Positions 33,675 through 42,847 are shown, counted from the stretch's first letter. The stretch: 64,000 nt of DNA from Dehalococcoidia bacterium (GCA_030018455.1 JASEFU010000005.1:62001-126000); one strand, 5' to 3'. Numbers and translations: made by a program. The notes: generated by a model from the letters alone, not told the origin.

Positions 33675-34118
33675 ATGGCCCCTGTGCCGGCTGACAGGGA
33701 GGAATGGGCCGCCGTCTACACGGCGTTCGCCATCCTGCGAAAAGAAACGCAGCGCGTGTTCTCCCGCTGGGGGATTACAACGCCTCAGGCCACGGTGCTG
33801 GCCCTCCTCGCCGAGGCGAAGACTCCGCTCACAGTGAGCCGGCTTGCCCAGTTGATGATGCATGAGGTGCCCAGCATCAGCAGCATCATCGACCGAATGT
33901 CCGACGCGGGCATGGTGGAGCGGGTCAAGGACAATAGCGACCGGCGGGTGACGCGAATCAGACTGACGAATAAGGGCCGGAAGCTGCACGATTCCGTCCG
34001 GGTGGCTGCGGTACAGGTGAGCGAAGAGCTGTTCGGCGTCCTCTCGAACGAGGAGAGGGCGGAGCTGAAGGAGTTGCTGCAGCGGTTCCGGCGGCGCAAC
34101 ATGCAGCGGTTGCGCTGA
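33675..34118 (+). CDS. MarR-family transcriptional regulator
   Basis: 147 residues from the ATG at 33675, the normal MarR length; longer in-frame starts at 33486 or 33624 add an unlike segment. Winged helix core: TTPQATVLALLAEAKTPLTVSRLAQLMMHEVPSISSIIDRMSDAGMVERVKDNSDRRVTRIRLT with the DRR wing. MarR dimers repress genes and release DNA on binding small phenolic or oxidised ligands. An inverted repeat in its promoter suggests autoregulation; nearby candidates for control are the GMC oxidoreductase and GNAT genes. Confidence 0.9.
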   Translation: MAPVPADREEWAAVYTAFAILRKETQRVFSRWGITTPQATVLALLAEAKTPLTVSRLAQLMMHEVPSISSIIDRMSDAGMVERVKDNSDRRVTRIRLTNKGRKLHDSVRVAAVQVSEELFGVLSNEERAELKELLQRFRRRNMQRLR

Positions 34119-34133
34119 GCGGTTGCGTCCGGT

Positions 34134-34847
34134 TCAGCGGCCTCCCAGGAGGACGCCGAGATCGGGGCTGATTATCCCATCCACACCCAGCGCCGTCACG
34201 CGCTCCGCTTCTCCCAGATCATAGACTGCCCAGCAAATGATCTCCACGCCTCGATCACGCAAGAAGCCGGCGGTCGACTTGTCGAGAAGTCCGGCGTGGA
34301 CCGATACGCGACGGATGGGGTCGCCCGCCTCGAGGCGACGGGCCAGGTCGCGCCAGCGGCCGCGGTCTCCCACCGAGTAGTAGAGCGCGTACTCCGGCGT
34401 CAGCCTCTGCGCTTCGTCGAGAAGGGCCCAGTCGCCGCACAGCCACACCGTCTCCGACAGATCGGGGCCGCGTAGTAGCCGCGCCAGGGCTTCGGCGAAT
34501 GCGGGGACGTCCGCTTGCCGCCGGGGAGGCTTGAGGTCGAGCAGCAGGCGGCACCTGCCGGACGCCATCGCCAGAAGCTCCTCCAGCGGCAGGGGGTCGG
34601 GATCGACGCGCGCGTGCCAGGGGCCGAGCGCGATGTCCCATCGCGGCGTCAGTGGGAGATGGCGCGGGCGGCGCCCCAGCAGGACGGGCAGGAGGGGGAG
34701 ACGGCGGTCGTGGCGCATCCACAGGCGTCCGCGGCCCAGGCGCACGTCGCCTTCTATCATCTCGATGCCGCGGTCCAGCGCCAGCCGCACCAGCTCGCGG
34801 CGGTTGCCGAAACCGTGCGCGATGCGCATAGGGCCGCCGGGCATCAA
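34134..34847 (-). CDS. Glycerophosphodiester phosphodiesterase-like protein
   Basis: 237 residues. GDPD signature positions: AHGFGN (for HRGxxx), EMIEGDVR (metal-binding Glu and Asp), MRHDRRL (His), RLLLDLKPP, and the end GVDGIISPDLGVL like the family GVDGIITDxP. The first motif lacks the Arg of HRG, so activity is uncertain. GDPD enzymes split glycerophosphodiesters to glycerol-3-phosphate and an alcohol. 34 bases downstream of the GtrA-glycosyltransferase gene, in the same direction, so part of an envelope-glycan or lipid operon. Confidence 0.75.
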   Translation of the reverse strand: MMPGGPMRIAHGFGNRRELVRLALDRGIEMIEGDVRLGRGRLWMRHDRRLPLLPVLLGRRPRHLPLTPRWDIALGPWHARVDPDPLPLEELLAMASGRCRLLLDLKPPRRQADVPAFAEALARLLRGPDLSETVWLCGDWALLDEAQRLTPEYALYYSVGDRGRWRDLARRLEAGDPIRRVSVHAGLLDKSTAGFLRDRGVEIICWAVYDLGEAERVTALGVDGIISPDLGVLLGGR

Positions 34848-34881
34848 AGTCCCTTCAAGCTGAACCGGTTGCGCGAGGGCG

Positions 34882-36063
34882 TTACACCGGCCTCAGGAAC
34901 AAGCGCCAGATGACGGCCGCCATCTCGATGCCCACACTGAGCGAGGCCTTCGATTGCCCTGCCTTCCGGTCTTCGAACGTAATGGGCACTTCGATGAGGG
35001 GAATGCCCAACCGCCAGGCCAGATAATTCATCTCGACCTGGAAGGCGAAGCCGGTGGAGCGGACCGAGTCGAGCGGGAGGGCGGCGAGGGCGGCGCGGCC
35101 CCAGCACTTGAAGCCGCCGGTGGCGTCGCTGACAGGGACCCGCAGCAGGATGCGGGCGGCAAGGCTGGCGGCGCGGCCCACCAAGATTCTGCGCAGGGGC
35201 CAGCCCGGGGTCGACCCACCAAATACGTATCGTGAGCCTATCACCACGTTGCCGCCGGTCGCCGCTGCGGCGAGACGGGGAAGGTCGCCGGGGTCGTGCG
35301 AGAAGTCGCTGTCCATCTGGAAGATGAGGTCGGCCCCCAGCTCAAGCGCCCTCCGGAAGCCGGCGACATAGGCGCTGCCGAGGCCCAGTTTCTCGGGACG
35401 GCTGATCAAGTGGACGCGCGGCTCATCGCGCGCTATCGCCGCCACGATATCGCCCGTGCCGTCGGGCGACGAGTCGTCGATCACCAGCGCCTCGTACTCG
35501 CTGCCCAGCGAAAGGACCCGTTCGAGCAGCCGTCGGATGTTGGCGCTTTCGTTGTAAGTGGGCAAGACGACGACGCGCTTTCCTGAGAGCCCGGGCGCGG
35601 TAGCCAAGCCGGACGCGGGAACGAAAACGGGCGGGGGCGCAGCGCGCCACGTCCATGAGGCGCTCACTGTGAAGTTGATGCCGGACGCGACGGCGATCGC
35701 TATGAGGTTCGCAGGGAGGTAGTGGACATCCGCTGCTGAGGTGAGCAGCATGAAAAGGCTCAGGTTCACGGCCGCCGCCGTCGCCGCCGTGGCGTGGAAC
35801 GCGAAGGCGCGCGTCCACCAAGGGCGCATCCTCCGGCCGGCGCCGAATGTCCAGATGTCGTTGAGCGCGAAGTTGCTGCAGATCGAGGTCTCGACGGCGA
35901 GCGCCGCCGCCGGCAGGGGCGCGAGGCCCAGGCGGCCGTGCAGGAGCCAGAGCGTGGCCATGTTCACGCCCACGCCGCTCAGGCCGACGAGGAGAAAGCG
36001 GACCGGTCGGGGAATGGGGACGTCTTCGCAACGCCGCCACCAGCGAAGAAGCGCCGTCTTCAT
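34882..36063 (-). CDS. GtrA-like membrane domain fused to family 2 glycosyltransferase
   Basis: 393 residues. Residues about 20-140 form a GtrA-like domain of four membrane segments (RFLLVGLSGVGVNMATLWLL, SNFALNDIWTF). Residues about 168-393 are a dolichyl-phosphate-mannose-synthase-like transferase: VVVLPTYNESANI, ALVIDDSSPDGTGD, LGLGSAYVAGFRRAL, FQMDSDFSHDPGDLP, and ATGGFKCWGR. It likely loads a sugar onto polyprenyl phosphate and flips it. GtrA is N-terminal here, the reverse of the more common fusion order. Its start overlaps the upstream family 39 gene by four bases, which would use the lipid-linked sugar. Confidence 0.9.
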   Translation of the reverse strand: MKTALLRWWRRCEDVPIPRPVRFLLVGLSGVGVNMATLWLLHGRLGLAPLPAAALAVETSICSNFALNDIWTFGAGRRMRPWWTRAFAFHATAATAAAVNLSLFMLLTSAADVHYLPANLIAIAVASGINFTVSASWTWRAAPPPVFVPASGLATAPGLSGKRVVVLPTYNESANIRRLLERVLSLGSEYEALVIDDSSPDGTGDIVAAIARDEPRVHLISRPEKLGLGSAYVAGFRRALELGADLIFQMDSDFSHDPGDLPRLAAAATGGNVVIGSRYVFGGSTPGWPLRRILVGRAASLAARILLRVPVSDATGGFKCWGRAALAALPLDSVRSTGFAFQVEMNYLAWRLGIPLIEVPITFEDRKAGQSKASLSVGIEMAAVIWRLFLRPV

Positions 36064-37658
36064 CGCGTACGCTCTCCTTCGACCTCTGTCTGCGCCGGCG
36101 GGCGGGAAGCCGCGGCGTCGACGCGAAGGTACAACTCAGCATACTCGACCCGGCCCGCGTAGCGATAGTGGGCGTCGAGGTGCTGCTTCAGCTCGGCCGG
36201 AGGGCCCGACTGACAGCCCTCGAACTCGCGGTCCGACGGCTCGCACTTGAAGGTCAGCAGGACGAGCTTCGGGCGTCGCAGCTCGAGGTCGCGCACGACC
36301 TCCGTCATCATCGAGGGGTAGATGCCGTAGGCGCGGTTGTGCACCCAGCGGCTGGCGGGACGGCGGTCGGCGAGGAAGTAGATGTCGCTCTGGCGCCCGA
36401 ACTCGTAAACGTAGTCGTCCGGCGCGGTGAGGGCGGCGACGTCGTCGGCGATGACCTCGGCGTCCAGCGAACGATGGGCGTAGTCGGTGTAAGTGTACTG
36501 GACGAGGAAGCGGTCGTCGGCGCCGGGCCGAGCGTAGAGGAAGAGGGAGACGCCGGCGACGACGACGGCGCAGGCCGCGAGCGCGTAGCCCTGCCATCGC
36601 CTGTCCTTGCGCCAGCCGTCGATGACGGAGTCGAGGCCGACGGCGCCGAGGACGGCGGCCGCAGGGAGCAGCCCCACGTTATAGTGCGGCGACGTCTTCC
36701 CCAGCAGGTGCGTCGCGAGCTCCGAGGAGACGGCAAAGGTGAGAAGAAGCCCGGCGACGCGGTCGCGACGCTGCCAGAGGCGCAGCCCGCCGAAAACGGC
36801 GAGCGCCCAGAGGAAGAGTCCGCCGAAAAGGGGCGGCGGGTTTAGCAGCAGCGGAGGCAGCAGCTTTGTATAGAAGGCATAGTCGCTGGAGAAGAGGAAG
36901 TTGAGGTGCACCGTGGCGTACCAGAGGTCATCGAGGGCGCCGTGGGCGCAGAAATAGGCGGCGAGCGGGGCCAGGCCGAGCGCCGCGCCGGAGCCGAGGA
37001 GCAGCAGCGACCGCAAGCGCTGCGTCCGCTCATCCGGGTTGCGCGCGGCAAGGACGGCCAGCCACAGAGCGTAGCCCGCCAGCGGGAGCGCCGCCGCCTG
37101 TTTCGTCAGGACGGCGAAGGTGGTGAAGAGGCCCGCGGGAAGGAACCACCACTCGCTGCCGCCGGCGCCCCTCACGACCGCCCAGAAGCCGGCGGCGAGG
37201 GGAAGCAGCATGAGAATCTCGGCGTTGGCGTTCGCCTGGAGGAAGGGGTTGGCGAAGGCGAGGGCGAAGAGCAGCGCCGCCAGCAGGCCGCGTCGAGGGC
37301 CGAGCAGGATGCGCGCCGAGTCCCAGACGAAGGGCAGCGCCGCCGCCGCCGCCAAAGCGGCGAGCAGCCGCGGGGCGACGACCGTCTCCCCGAAGAGCTT
37401 AAATGCCCCCGCGTACCAGAGGTACAGGACGGGCGGTTTGTTGTCCCAGAGGTCGCGGTAGGGGATGGAGCCGTCGAGCCAGCCGCGGGCGATGACGCCG
37501 TAGAGTCCCTGGTCGCGCTCGAAGGGAGCGTTGAAGAGGGGCATCAGGAAGAGGACGGGCAGCAACGAGAGGGCGATGAGGAGCGCCAAGAGAAGTAGGG
37601 CCCGTCGCAGCCCAGGGCTCCAGAGGCGCTCAACGGCCATCGACGCCTGCAACTCCAT
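36060..37658 (-). CDS. Family 39-type membrane glycosyltransferase
   Basis: 532 residues with about ten or more membrane segments. The first outside loop has FNAPFERDQGLYGVIARGWLDGSIPYRDLWDNKPP, matching the ArnT/PMT family, which uses polyprenyl-phosphate sugars and has acidic catalytic residues in this loop. A soluble C-terminal part follows (EVIADDVAALTAPDDYVYEFGRQSDIYFLADRRPASRW), common in Chloroflexota members. It would transfer a sugar to protein or lipid at the cell surface. Overlaps the GtrA-GT2 gene (ATGA), which may supply the donor. Confidence 0.85.
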   Translation of the reverse strand: MELQASMAVERLWSPGLRRALLLLALLIALSLLPVLFLMPLFNAPFERDQGLYGVIARGWLDGSIPYRDLWDNKPPVLYLWYAGAFKLFGETVVAPRLLAALAAAAALPFVWDSARILLGPRRGLLAALLFALAFANPFLQANANAEILMLLPLAAGFWAVVRGAGGSEWWFLPAGLFTTFAVLTKQAAALPLAGYALWLAVLAARNPDERTQRLRSLLLLGSGAALGLAPLAAYFCAHGALDDLWYATVHLNFLFSSDYAFYTKLLPPLLLNPPPLFGGLFLWALAVFGGLRLWQRRDRVAGLLLTFAVSSELATHLLGKTSPHYNVGLLPAAAVLGAVGLDSVIDGWRKDRRWQGYALAACAVVVAGVSLFLYARPGADDRFLVQYTYTDYAHRSLDAEVIADDVAALTAPDDYVYEFGRQSDIYFLADRRPASRWVHNRAYGIYPSMMTEVVRDLELRRPKLVLLTFKCEPSDREFEGCQSGPPAELKQHLDAHYRYAGRVEYAELYLRVDAAASRPPAQTEVEGERTR

Positions 37659-37783
37659 GTCGCCTCTCCCCCGGGTCCGTCCTCGTGTGCGACCTGGAAA
37701 CGGGCCGGGGCGTCGCGAGGGTCTAATCGCAATCTAGCAGCCGCCGCATGGCTCGTCAAGGACGCGACAGGCAGCCCCCGCCA

Positions 37784-38218
37784 CTACTTAACGACGATGG
37801 TTACAGCGAACGTCTTCTCTGCTTTCGTGCCGCCTTCCCACGGCTGGCTGTATTCGAGGGTCAGCGTGCTGGCGCCCTCCGCCGCGGCCTTGAACGTCCA
37901 CTCCTCGTGGCCGCCTGCGCCTACCAGGGGCTCGCCGCCCGACTCCTGGGGCTCGACGTACACGTGGTCGACCGGCGTGACGGCCGCCTCGTCCGTGTTG
38001 CCGGCTAGCTGCCACTGGAACCCCGTGGTCGCGTTCGACTCAAGGGTCAGCTTTATGACGTCGCCGGGCGCCGCCTCGATCTGCTTTCCAGACTGCGAGT
38101 AGTCCACGGCGATCTCCCGCCCGCCCTTGTCGTCGCCGCCGGCCTGCGTCCAGCCTATCGCCCCGCCGACAGCGGCGAGCAGCACCAGAATTGCTACGAT
38201 TACCAGTTGCTTCTTCAC
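37784..38218 (-). CDS. Exported chagasin-type (I42) cysteine protease inhibitor
   Basis: 144 residues from a GTG at 38218 with AAAGGAGG nine bases upstream. An N-terminal membrane or signal segment (about 5-24) precedes an I42 domain: IKLTLESNATTGFQWQL (NPTTG-like loop), LVGAGGHEEWTF (GxGG loop) and LTLEYSQPWEG (RPW-like loop, Arg changed to Gln). These three loops plug papain-type cysteine proteases. The window also encodes two exported caspase-fold proteins, but chagasins act on papain-like enzymes, so a functional link is only speculative. Stands alone. Confidence 0.85.
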   Translation of the reverse strand: MKKQLVIVAILVLLAAVGGAIGWTQAGGDDKGGREIAVDYSQSGKQIEAAPGDVIKLTLESNATTGFQWQLAGNTDEAAVTPVDHVYVEPQESGGEPLVGAGGHEEWTFKAAAEGASTLTLEYSQPWEGGTKAEKTFAVTIVVK

Positions 38219-38496
38219 GTGTAGGTCCTCCTTTTCCCTTCCGGCTTTTGCTTCCACCCCCTTAGACGCCATGGGACGCCGCTTTGTTCCGCACGGCAAG
38301 GGCGATGCGGCAAGCGGGAAGCCGGGGCAACTTGAAAGCGGGTGAGACGGGCGCCGGGGAGTCCGGGAAGTCGCTAACGACGGGGAGCGGTTGCGGTGAT
38401 CAGGCGTCACTGCGGCGGGGAAAAGGAGCCCACTAGCACCGCAGCAACTCCCCGCCGTCTACAGTATCGGCGGTTGCGGCGAAAGCTGAAGCGGCG

Positions 38497-39393
38497 TCAG
38501 GGCGCGCAGCCGCCGGGCACGGCGCTAAGGTGCGAGGCTGCATGGTAGGAGCTGCGGACGAGCGGACCCGACTCGACATGGAGGAATCCGGCCTCCTCCG
38601 CTTCGCGTCGCAGCTCATCGAACTCAGCGGGAGGGTAGAAGCGGACGACCGGCAACTGCTTCGCGCCCGGCCGCAGGTACTGGCCGATGGTGAGGACATC
38701 GCAGCCGGCCGCCCGGAGGTCGCCGAAGACTTCGCGCAGCTCCTCCCTGCTTTCGCCCAGCCCGACCATCAGCCCGCTTTTGGTTAGCGCGCCGCTCTCT
38801 CTGCTCCGGCGCAGCAGCTCCAGCGAGCGCGTGTAGTGCGCCTGGGGCCGGACCTCTCGATAGAGCCTCGGCACGGTCTCCACGTTGTGATTGAGGATAT
38901 CGGGGTGGGCTTCGAGGACATGCGTCAGCGCCCGCTGGTCGCCCCGGAAGTCCGGTACCAGCACTTCGACGGTCGTGCCCGGTGAGACTTCGCGGATCGA
39001 ATCGATCACGGCAGCGAAGACAGAAGCGCCGCCGTCCGGGAGGTCGTCGCGTGTGACCGAGGTGACGACGGCGTGACGCAGGCCGAAGAGGCGCACCGTC
39101 TCGGCGACGCGCCGCGGCTCCTCGCCGTCGAGGGCGGCGGGACGGCCCTTCCGGATGCCGCAGAAGCGGCAGGCGCGGGTGCAGACGTCGCCGAGGATGA
39201 GGAATGTCGCCGTCCCCGACTCAAAGCACTCGCCGATGTTGGGGCAGCCGGCCTCCTCGCAGACGGTGTGGAGCGCCGACCGTCGCAGCAGCGCTTGCAG
39301 GCGTAAGTAGTTCGGCCCGCCGGGGGCGCGCACCTTCAGCCATCCGGGCAGGCGGCGCGGCGCTGCCGCCCCGGGGGAATCGCCTTCTTTCAT
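38497..39393 (-). CDS. lipA: Lipoyl synthase
   Basis: 298 residues. Radical-SAM cluster motif [10 protein letters not shown], the auxiliary cluster Cys motif [13 protein letters not shown], and the C-terminal serine ligand in VRSSYHA. It inserts two sulfur atoms into octanoyl groups on lipoate-dependent enzymes such as pyruvate dehydrogenase or the glycine cleavage H protein. ATG start. No lipB is adjacent. Divergent from the atypical response regulator at 39507. The 278-base gap 38219-38496 shows no gene. Confidence 0.96.
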   Translation of the reverse strand: MKEGDSPGAAAPRRLPGWLKVRAPGGPNYLRLQALLRRSALHTVCEEAGCPNIGECFESGTATFLILGDVCTRACRFCGIRKGRPAALDGEEPRRVAETVRLFGLRHAVVTSVTRDDLPDGGASVFAAVIDSIREVSPGTTVEVLVPDFRGDQRALTHVLEAHPDILNHNVETVPRLYREVRPQAHYTRSLELLRRSRESGALTKSGLMVGLGESREELREVFGDLRAAGCDVLTIGQYLRPGAKQLPVVRFYPPAEFDELRREAEEAGFLHVESGPLVRSSYHAASHLSAVPGGCAP

Positions 39394-39506
39394 GTCTGCC
39401 TCACGCTCATGATATCAGGTTTTGCCGCCGTCCGTCCGAAGTAATATCCGGCGGGACAACGCTTCTGCTATACTGTTGGCGCAATAGCGAACATGCGAGC
39501 GAGGTA

Positions 39507-40169
39507 GTGCAGAGGATACTTGTCGTCGGGGGCGGCGAAAGCAGCGAGGAGATAGCGCGACAGCTCACGGACGCGGGGTACGACGTCGAGCTCTGCCGCG
39601 CCGCCCTCCTCCCGAAAGTGCTGGCGTCGAAGGCGTCGCCGACGGCGCTTGTCTTCGACCTCTCGCAAGTCGAAGGCCCCGCGGCCCGCGAACTTCTGCC
39701 GCCGGAAGAAGGCAGGGACCGCGTGCCGGTCATCGCGGTGCTGGGCGAGGCGCATGTCCTGCTGAACGAGAACAATCTCGCCGCGAGCGACTTCGTATTG
39801 TACCCGCTGCGGCCGGGCGAGCTGGCGGCGCGCCTGCGACGGCTCATCGGCAGGCCGGAGGAGGCGCCGGCGGACGTGGTAAGGCAGGGGGCGCTCCTGA
39901 TCGATACGGCGAGCTATCGCGTGTACGTGGAGGGCGCGCTGATCGACCTGACATACAAGGAATACGAGCTGCTCCGCTTTCTGGCCACTCACCCCGACCA
40001 CGTCTTCACGCGGGAAGCCCTTCTCGACAAGGTGTGGGGGTACGACTTCTACGGGGGCGCCCGCACCGTCGACGTGCACATACGGCGGCTGCGCAGCAAG
40101 CTGGAGCACGGCGGCCACACGTTCATAGAGACGGTGCGGAGCGTGGGCTACCGCTTCCACGCCTCCTGA
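39507..40169 (+). CDS. Atypical OmpR-type response regulator with degenerate receiver
   Basis: 220 residues from a GTG at 39507 (GAGG just upstream, tight spacing). The receiver-like domain starts ILVVGGGES where normal receivers have ILVVDDD, and the conserved Lys is lost (FVLYPLRPGEL for VxKPF). An Asp remains in ALVFDLSQ. Without the acidic pocket and Lys, phosphorylation is unlikely. The C-terminal winged helix is intact: LTYKEYELLRFLATHPDHVFTREALLDKVWGYDF, VDVHIRRLRSKLE, IETVRSVGYRF. It probably binds DNA constitutively or through another ligand. No kinase gene is adjacent. Confidence 0.88.
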   Translation: MQRILVVGGGESSEEIARQLTDAGYDVELCRAALLPKVLASKASPTALVFDLSQVEGPAARELLPPEEGRDRVPVIAVLGEAHVLLNENNLAASDFVLYPLRPGELAARLRRLIGRPEEAPADVVRQGALLIDTASYRVYVEGALIDLTYKEYELLRFLATHPDHVFTREALLDKVWGYDFYGGARTVDVHIRRLRSKLEHGGHTFIETVRSVGYRFHAS

Positions 40170-40194
40170 CGCCTTTCGTCGCACCAGATGGGCC

Positions 40195-40223
40195 TTGACG
40201 GGCGGCAGGGAGCAGCCTAGAAT
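40195..40223 (+). promoter_or_regulatory. Promoter of SWIM-finger gene
   Basis: TTGACG at 40195-40200, 17-base spacer, TAGAAT at 40218-40223, giving a leader of about 110 bases before the ATG at 40343. Confidence 0.6.
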
Positions 40224-40342
40224 GTAATCGGTCGGAGGGAAGAGCCGCGGTGAGTGGCGTTACTCCAACTGAATACGTGGGCTTCTGAGGCATCGGCAGG
40301 TAGTGTCCGGTGCCTTTTTGACTGCCCGAGCAGGAGAGTGAA

Positions 40343-40588
40343 ATGAACTCCAGCCTCATCGGCAAGATCGAGAAGGCCAAGCGCTACGCGCAGGAGCGGC
40401 ACCGGCTGCGTTTCAACAGCTTTGCCGTCGATTTCCAGGGGGAGAACTCCTCCCACCACGTGACGTTCGAAGACGGGCGCTGGCGCTGCACGTGCGATTT
40501 CTTTGCCGGACGGGGGCTATGCTCGCACACGATGGCGCTGGAGCGGATCCTGGAGGGGATGTTGCCCCGGGAGGCGCTGACAAGCTAA
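40343..40588 (+). CDS. Small SWIM zinc-finger protein
   Basis: 81 residues. The pattern RCTCDFFAGRGLCSHTMALERIL gives CxC-x8-CxH, the zinc ligands of a SWIM finger. The rest is a basic N-terminal helix (KIEKAKRYAQERHRLRF) and a short beta region (HHVTFEDGRWRC). SWIM domains bind DNA or proteins and are usually part of larger proteins such as helicases; here the finger is nearly the whole protein. AGGAGAG provides a ribosome-binding site. Has its own promoter; no partner gene is evident. Confidence 0.82.
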   Translation: MNSSLIGKIEKAKRYAQERHRLRFNSFAVDFQGENSSHHVTFEDGRWRCTCDFFAGRGLCSHTMALERILEGMLPREALTS

Positions 40589-40607
40589 GACTGTAGACGG
40601 GAGGCTG

Positions 40608-41585
40608 CTAGCCGCCGTAGCCGTTCGGGTGCGCCTGGTGCCACAGCCAGGCGCTTTCGATTATCTCCGCCAGCTCCGTAAAGCGCGGTTGCCAACCCAG
40701 CTCGCTGCGCGCCCGGTCGGAGCTTGCGACGAGGGCCGCGGGGTCGCCCTCGCGGCGCGGCGCCTCCCTGACGGCTATCGTGCGGCCGGTAACGCGCTGC
40801 GCCGTCTCCACCACCTCGCGGTTGGAGAAGCCCTGCCCGCTGCCCACGTTGTAGACGGCGCTCCCCGCCTCACAGCGTTCCAACGCCAGGAAATGCGCCT
40901 GCGCCAGGTCGGAGACGTGGACGTAGTCGCGGATGCACGTGCCGTCAGGCGTCGGGTAGTCCGTGCCGTAGAGATCCACGGCGTCGCGCTGCCCGAGCGC
41001 AGCCTGCAACACGACGGGGATGAGATGGGTCTCCGGGCGGTGGTCTTCGCCCAGGCGGTCGGTGGCCCCAGCGGCGTTGAAGTAACGCAGGGAGACGTAA
41101 CGGAGGCCGCACTGCGAGTCGTACCAGCGCAGGAGCCGCTCCACCACCGCCTTCGATTCGCCGTACGGGTTGAGCGGGGCGAGCGGCGCGTCCTCCGGTA
41201 TCGGCACCGACGGGGGGTCGCCGTAAACGCCGGCGCTGGAACTGAATACAAAGCGCATGACGCCGTGCGACACCATGCTGTTGAGGAGATTGATGACGTT
41301 GGAGACGTTGTTCTGGAAGTACTTGCCCGGCTCCTGCATCGACTCGCCGGCCGCGATGAAGCCGCCGTAGTAGACCACGCCGTCGAAGCGGCGGCGGGCG
41401 AAGACGTCGTTAAGCAGGGCCTGGTCCGCGAGGTCGCCGACGACAAGCTCTGCGCCCGGGGAGACTGCCTCCACGTGCCCGGTGACCAGGCTGTCGTAGA
41501 CGACAACCTGGTGGCCGGAATCGAGAAGCTCCGCGACGGTGACGCTGCCGATGTACCCGGCGCCGCCTACAACCAGGACGTTCAT
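40608..41585 (-). CDS. galE: UDP-glucose 4-epimerase
   Basis: 325 residues from the ATG at 41585, which overlaps the fabF stop in ATGA; the longer frame is an extension into fabF. NAD-binding GGAGYIGS, the catalytic Ser and YxxxK (FSSSAGVYG, NPYGESK), and the family blocks RYFNAAGA, GTDYPTPDGTCIRDYVHVSDLA and YNVGSGQGFSN. It interconverts UDP-glucose and UDP-galactose, supplying sugars for cell-surface glycans. Translationally coupled to fabF, an unusual pairing. Confidence 0.95.
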   Translation of the reverse strand: MNVLVVGGAGYIGSVTVAELLDSGHQVVVYDSLVTGHVEAVSPGAELVVGDLADQALLNDVFARRRFDGVVYYGGFIAAGESMQEPGKYFQNNVSNVINLLNSMVSHGVMRFVFSSSAGVYGDPPSVPIPEDAPLAPLNPYGESKAVVERLLRWYDSQCGLRYVSLRYFNAAGATDRLGEDHRPETHLIPVVLQAALGQRDAVDLYGTDYPTPDGTCIRDYVHVSDLAQAHFLALERCEAGSAVYNVGSGQGFSNREVVETAQRVTGRTIAVREAPRREGDPAALVASSDRARSELGWQPRFTELAEIIESAWLWHQAHPNGYGG

Positions 41586-42847
41586 CCCTCGAACTTCCGG
41601 AAGACGAGACAGGCGTTCTGCCCGCCGAAGCCGAAGCTGTTCTTGAGGATGACCCGCACGTCGGCCTTGCGCGCGCCCTCCGGCACGTAGTCGAGGTCGC
41701 ACTCGGGGTCGGGGTGCTCCCGGTTGATGGTGGGATGGATGGTCTGGCTCAGGAGTGTCTGAACGCAGGCCACCGACTCCAGCGCGCCGGCGCCGCCCAG
41801 CACGTGGCCGATCATCGACTTCGTGGAGCTGATAGGGACCTTGTAGGCCTGCTCGCCGAAGAGCGCCTTGATCGCCCTGGTTTCCGCGGCGTCGTTCAGC
41901 GGCGTCGACGTTCCGTGGGCGTTTATGTAGCTCACCTCGGCCGGCGTCACGCCTGCGTCCTCAAGCGCCCAGCGCATCGCGCGGAGCGCCCCGTCGCCGT
42001 CTTCGCAGGGGGCAACGATGTGGAAGGCGTCGGCGCTGGCGCCGTAGCCGGCAAGCTCCGCCAGGATGGGGGCGCCCCGCTTCTGCGCGTGCTCCAGGCT
42101 TTCGAGCACGAGTATCGCCGCGCCTTCGGCGCACACGAAGCCGTCGCGTTCGGCGTCGAAGGGGCGGCTTGCCTTTTCAGGCTCGTCGTTCCGTGTCGAG
42201 AGGGCGCGCATCACGCAGAAGGAGGCCAGTCCGAGCTCGCTTATGCCCGCCTCGGTGCCGCCCGTCACCATGACGTCGGCCTTGCCGCGGCGGACGACTT
42301 CCAGCGCCTCGCCGATGGCCTGAGTGGAAGCGGCGCAGGCGGTGATCGCCGTGTTGTTGTAGCCTTTCAGGCCGAACTGGATGGCCACCTGGGCGGCGGC
42401 CATATTGGGCAGCATCTTCGGAATGTAGAAGGGGTCCATGCGCATGCCGCCCTTCTCGACCAGCGTGCGCATCGCCTCCTCCGTGTTGGGGAAGCCGCCG
42501 TTGCCGTTCCCGAGGACAGCGCCGATCCGGCTGCGGTCTTCCTTCTCGAGGTCGAGCGCCGCCGCTTCGATTGCCTGGCGGGCCGCCGCCACCGCAAGCT
42601 GCGTAAAGCGCGCCATCCGCCGCGCCTCCTTGCGGTCGATGTAATCGAGCGGGTCGAACCCCTTCACCTCGGCGTTGATTTGCGTCGGGTAGGCGCTTGC
42701 ATCGAACTTGGTTATCCGGGTGACGCCCGAGCGTCCGTTCACGCAGCCGTCCCAGAACGACTCCACCGTCAGCCCCAGGGGGGTTATCGCTCCTAGGCCG
42801 GTGACAACGACACGACGGACCGGACCGCTTCCTCTCATGTTCTCCAT
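41582..42847 (-). CDS. fabF: Beta-ketoacyl-ACP synthase II
   Basis: 421 residues. The catalytic triad is visible: Cys in TACAASTQAIGEAL, His in NAHGTSTPLND and His in KSMIGHVLGGAGA; the end NSFGFGGQNACLVF is typical. It condenses malonyl-ACP with acyl-ACP in fatty acid elongation. The start could be the ATG at 42847 or the one at 42838; the second has GGAG closer. No other fab genes are in the window. folC lies just upstream on the same strand (54-base gap). Confidence 0.96.
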   Translation of the reverse strand: MENMRGSGPVRRVVVTGLGAITPLGLTVESFWDGCVNGRSGVTRITKFDASAYPTQINAEVKGFDPLDYIDRKEARRMARFTQLAVAAARQAIEAAALDLEKEDRSRIGAVLGNGNGGFPNTEEAMRTLVEKGGMRMDPFYIPKMLPNMAAAQVAIQFGLKGYNNTAITACAASTQAIGEALEVVRRGKADVMVTGGTEAGISELGLASFCVMRALSTRNDEPEKASRPFDAERDGFVCAEGAAILVLESLEHAQKRGAPILAELAGYGASADAFHIVAPCEDGDGALRAMRWALEDAGVTPAEVSYINAHGTSTPLNDAAETRAIKALFGEQAYKVPISSTKSMIGHVLGGAGALESVACVQTLLSQTIHPTINREHPDPECDLDYVPEGARKADVRVILKNSFGFGGQNACLVFRKFEG

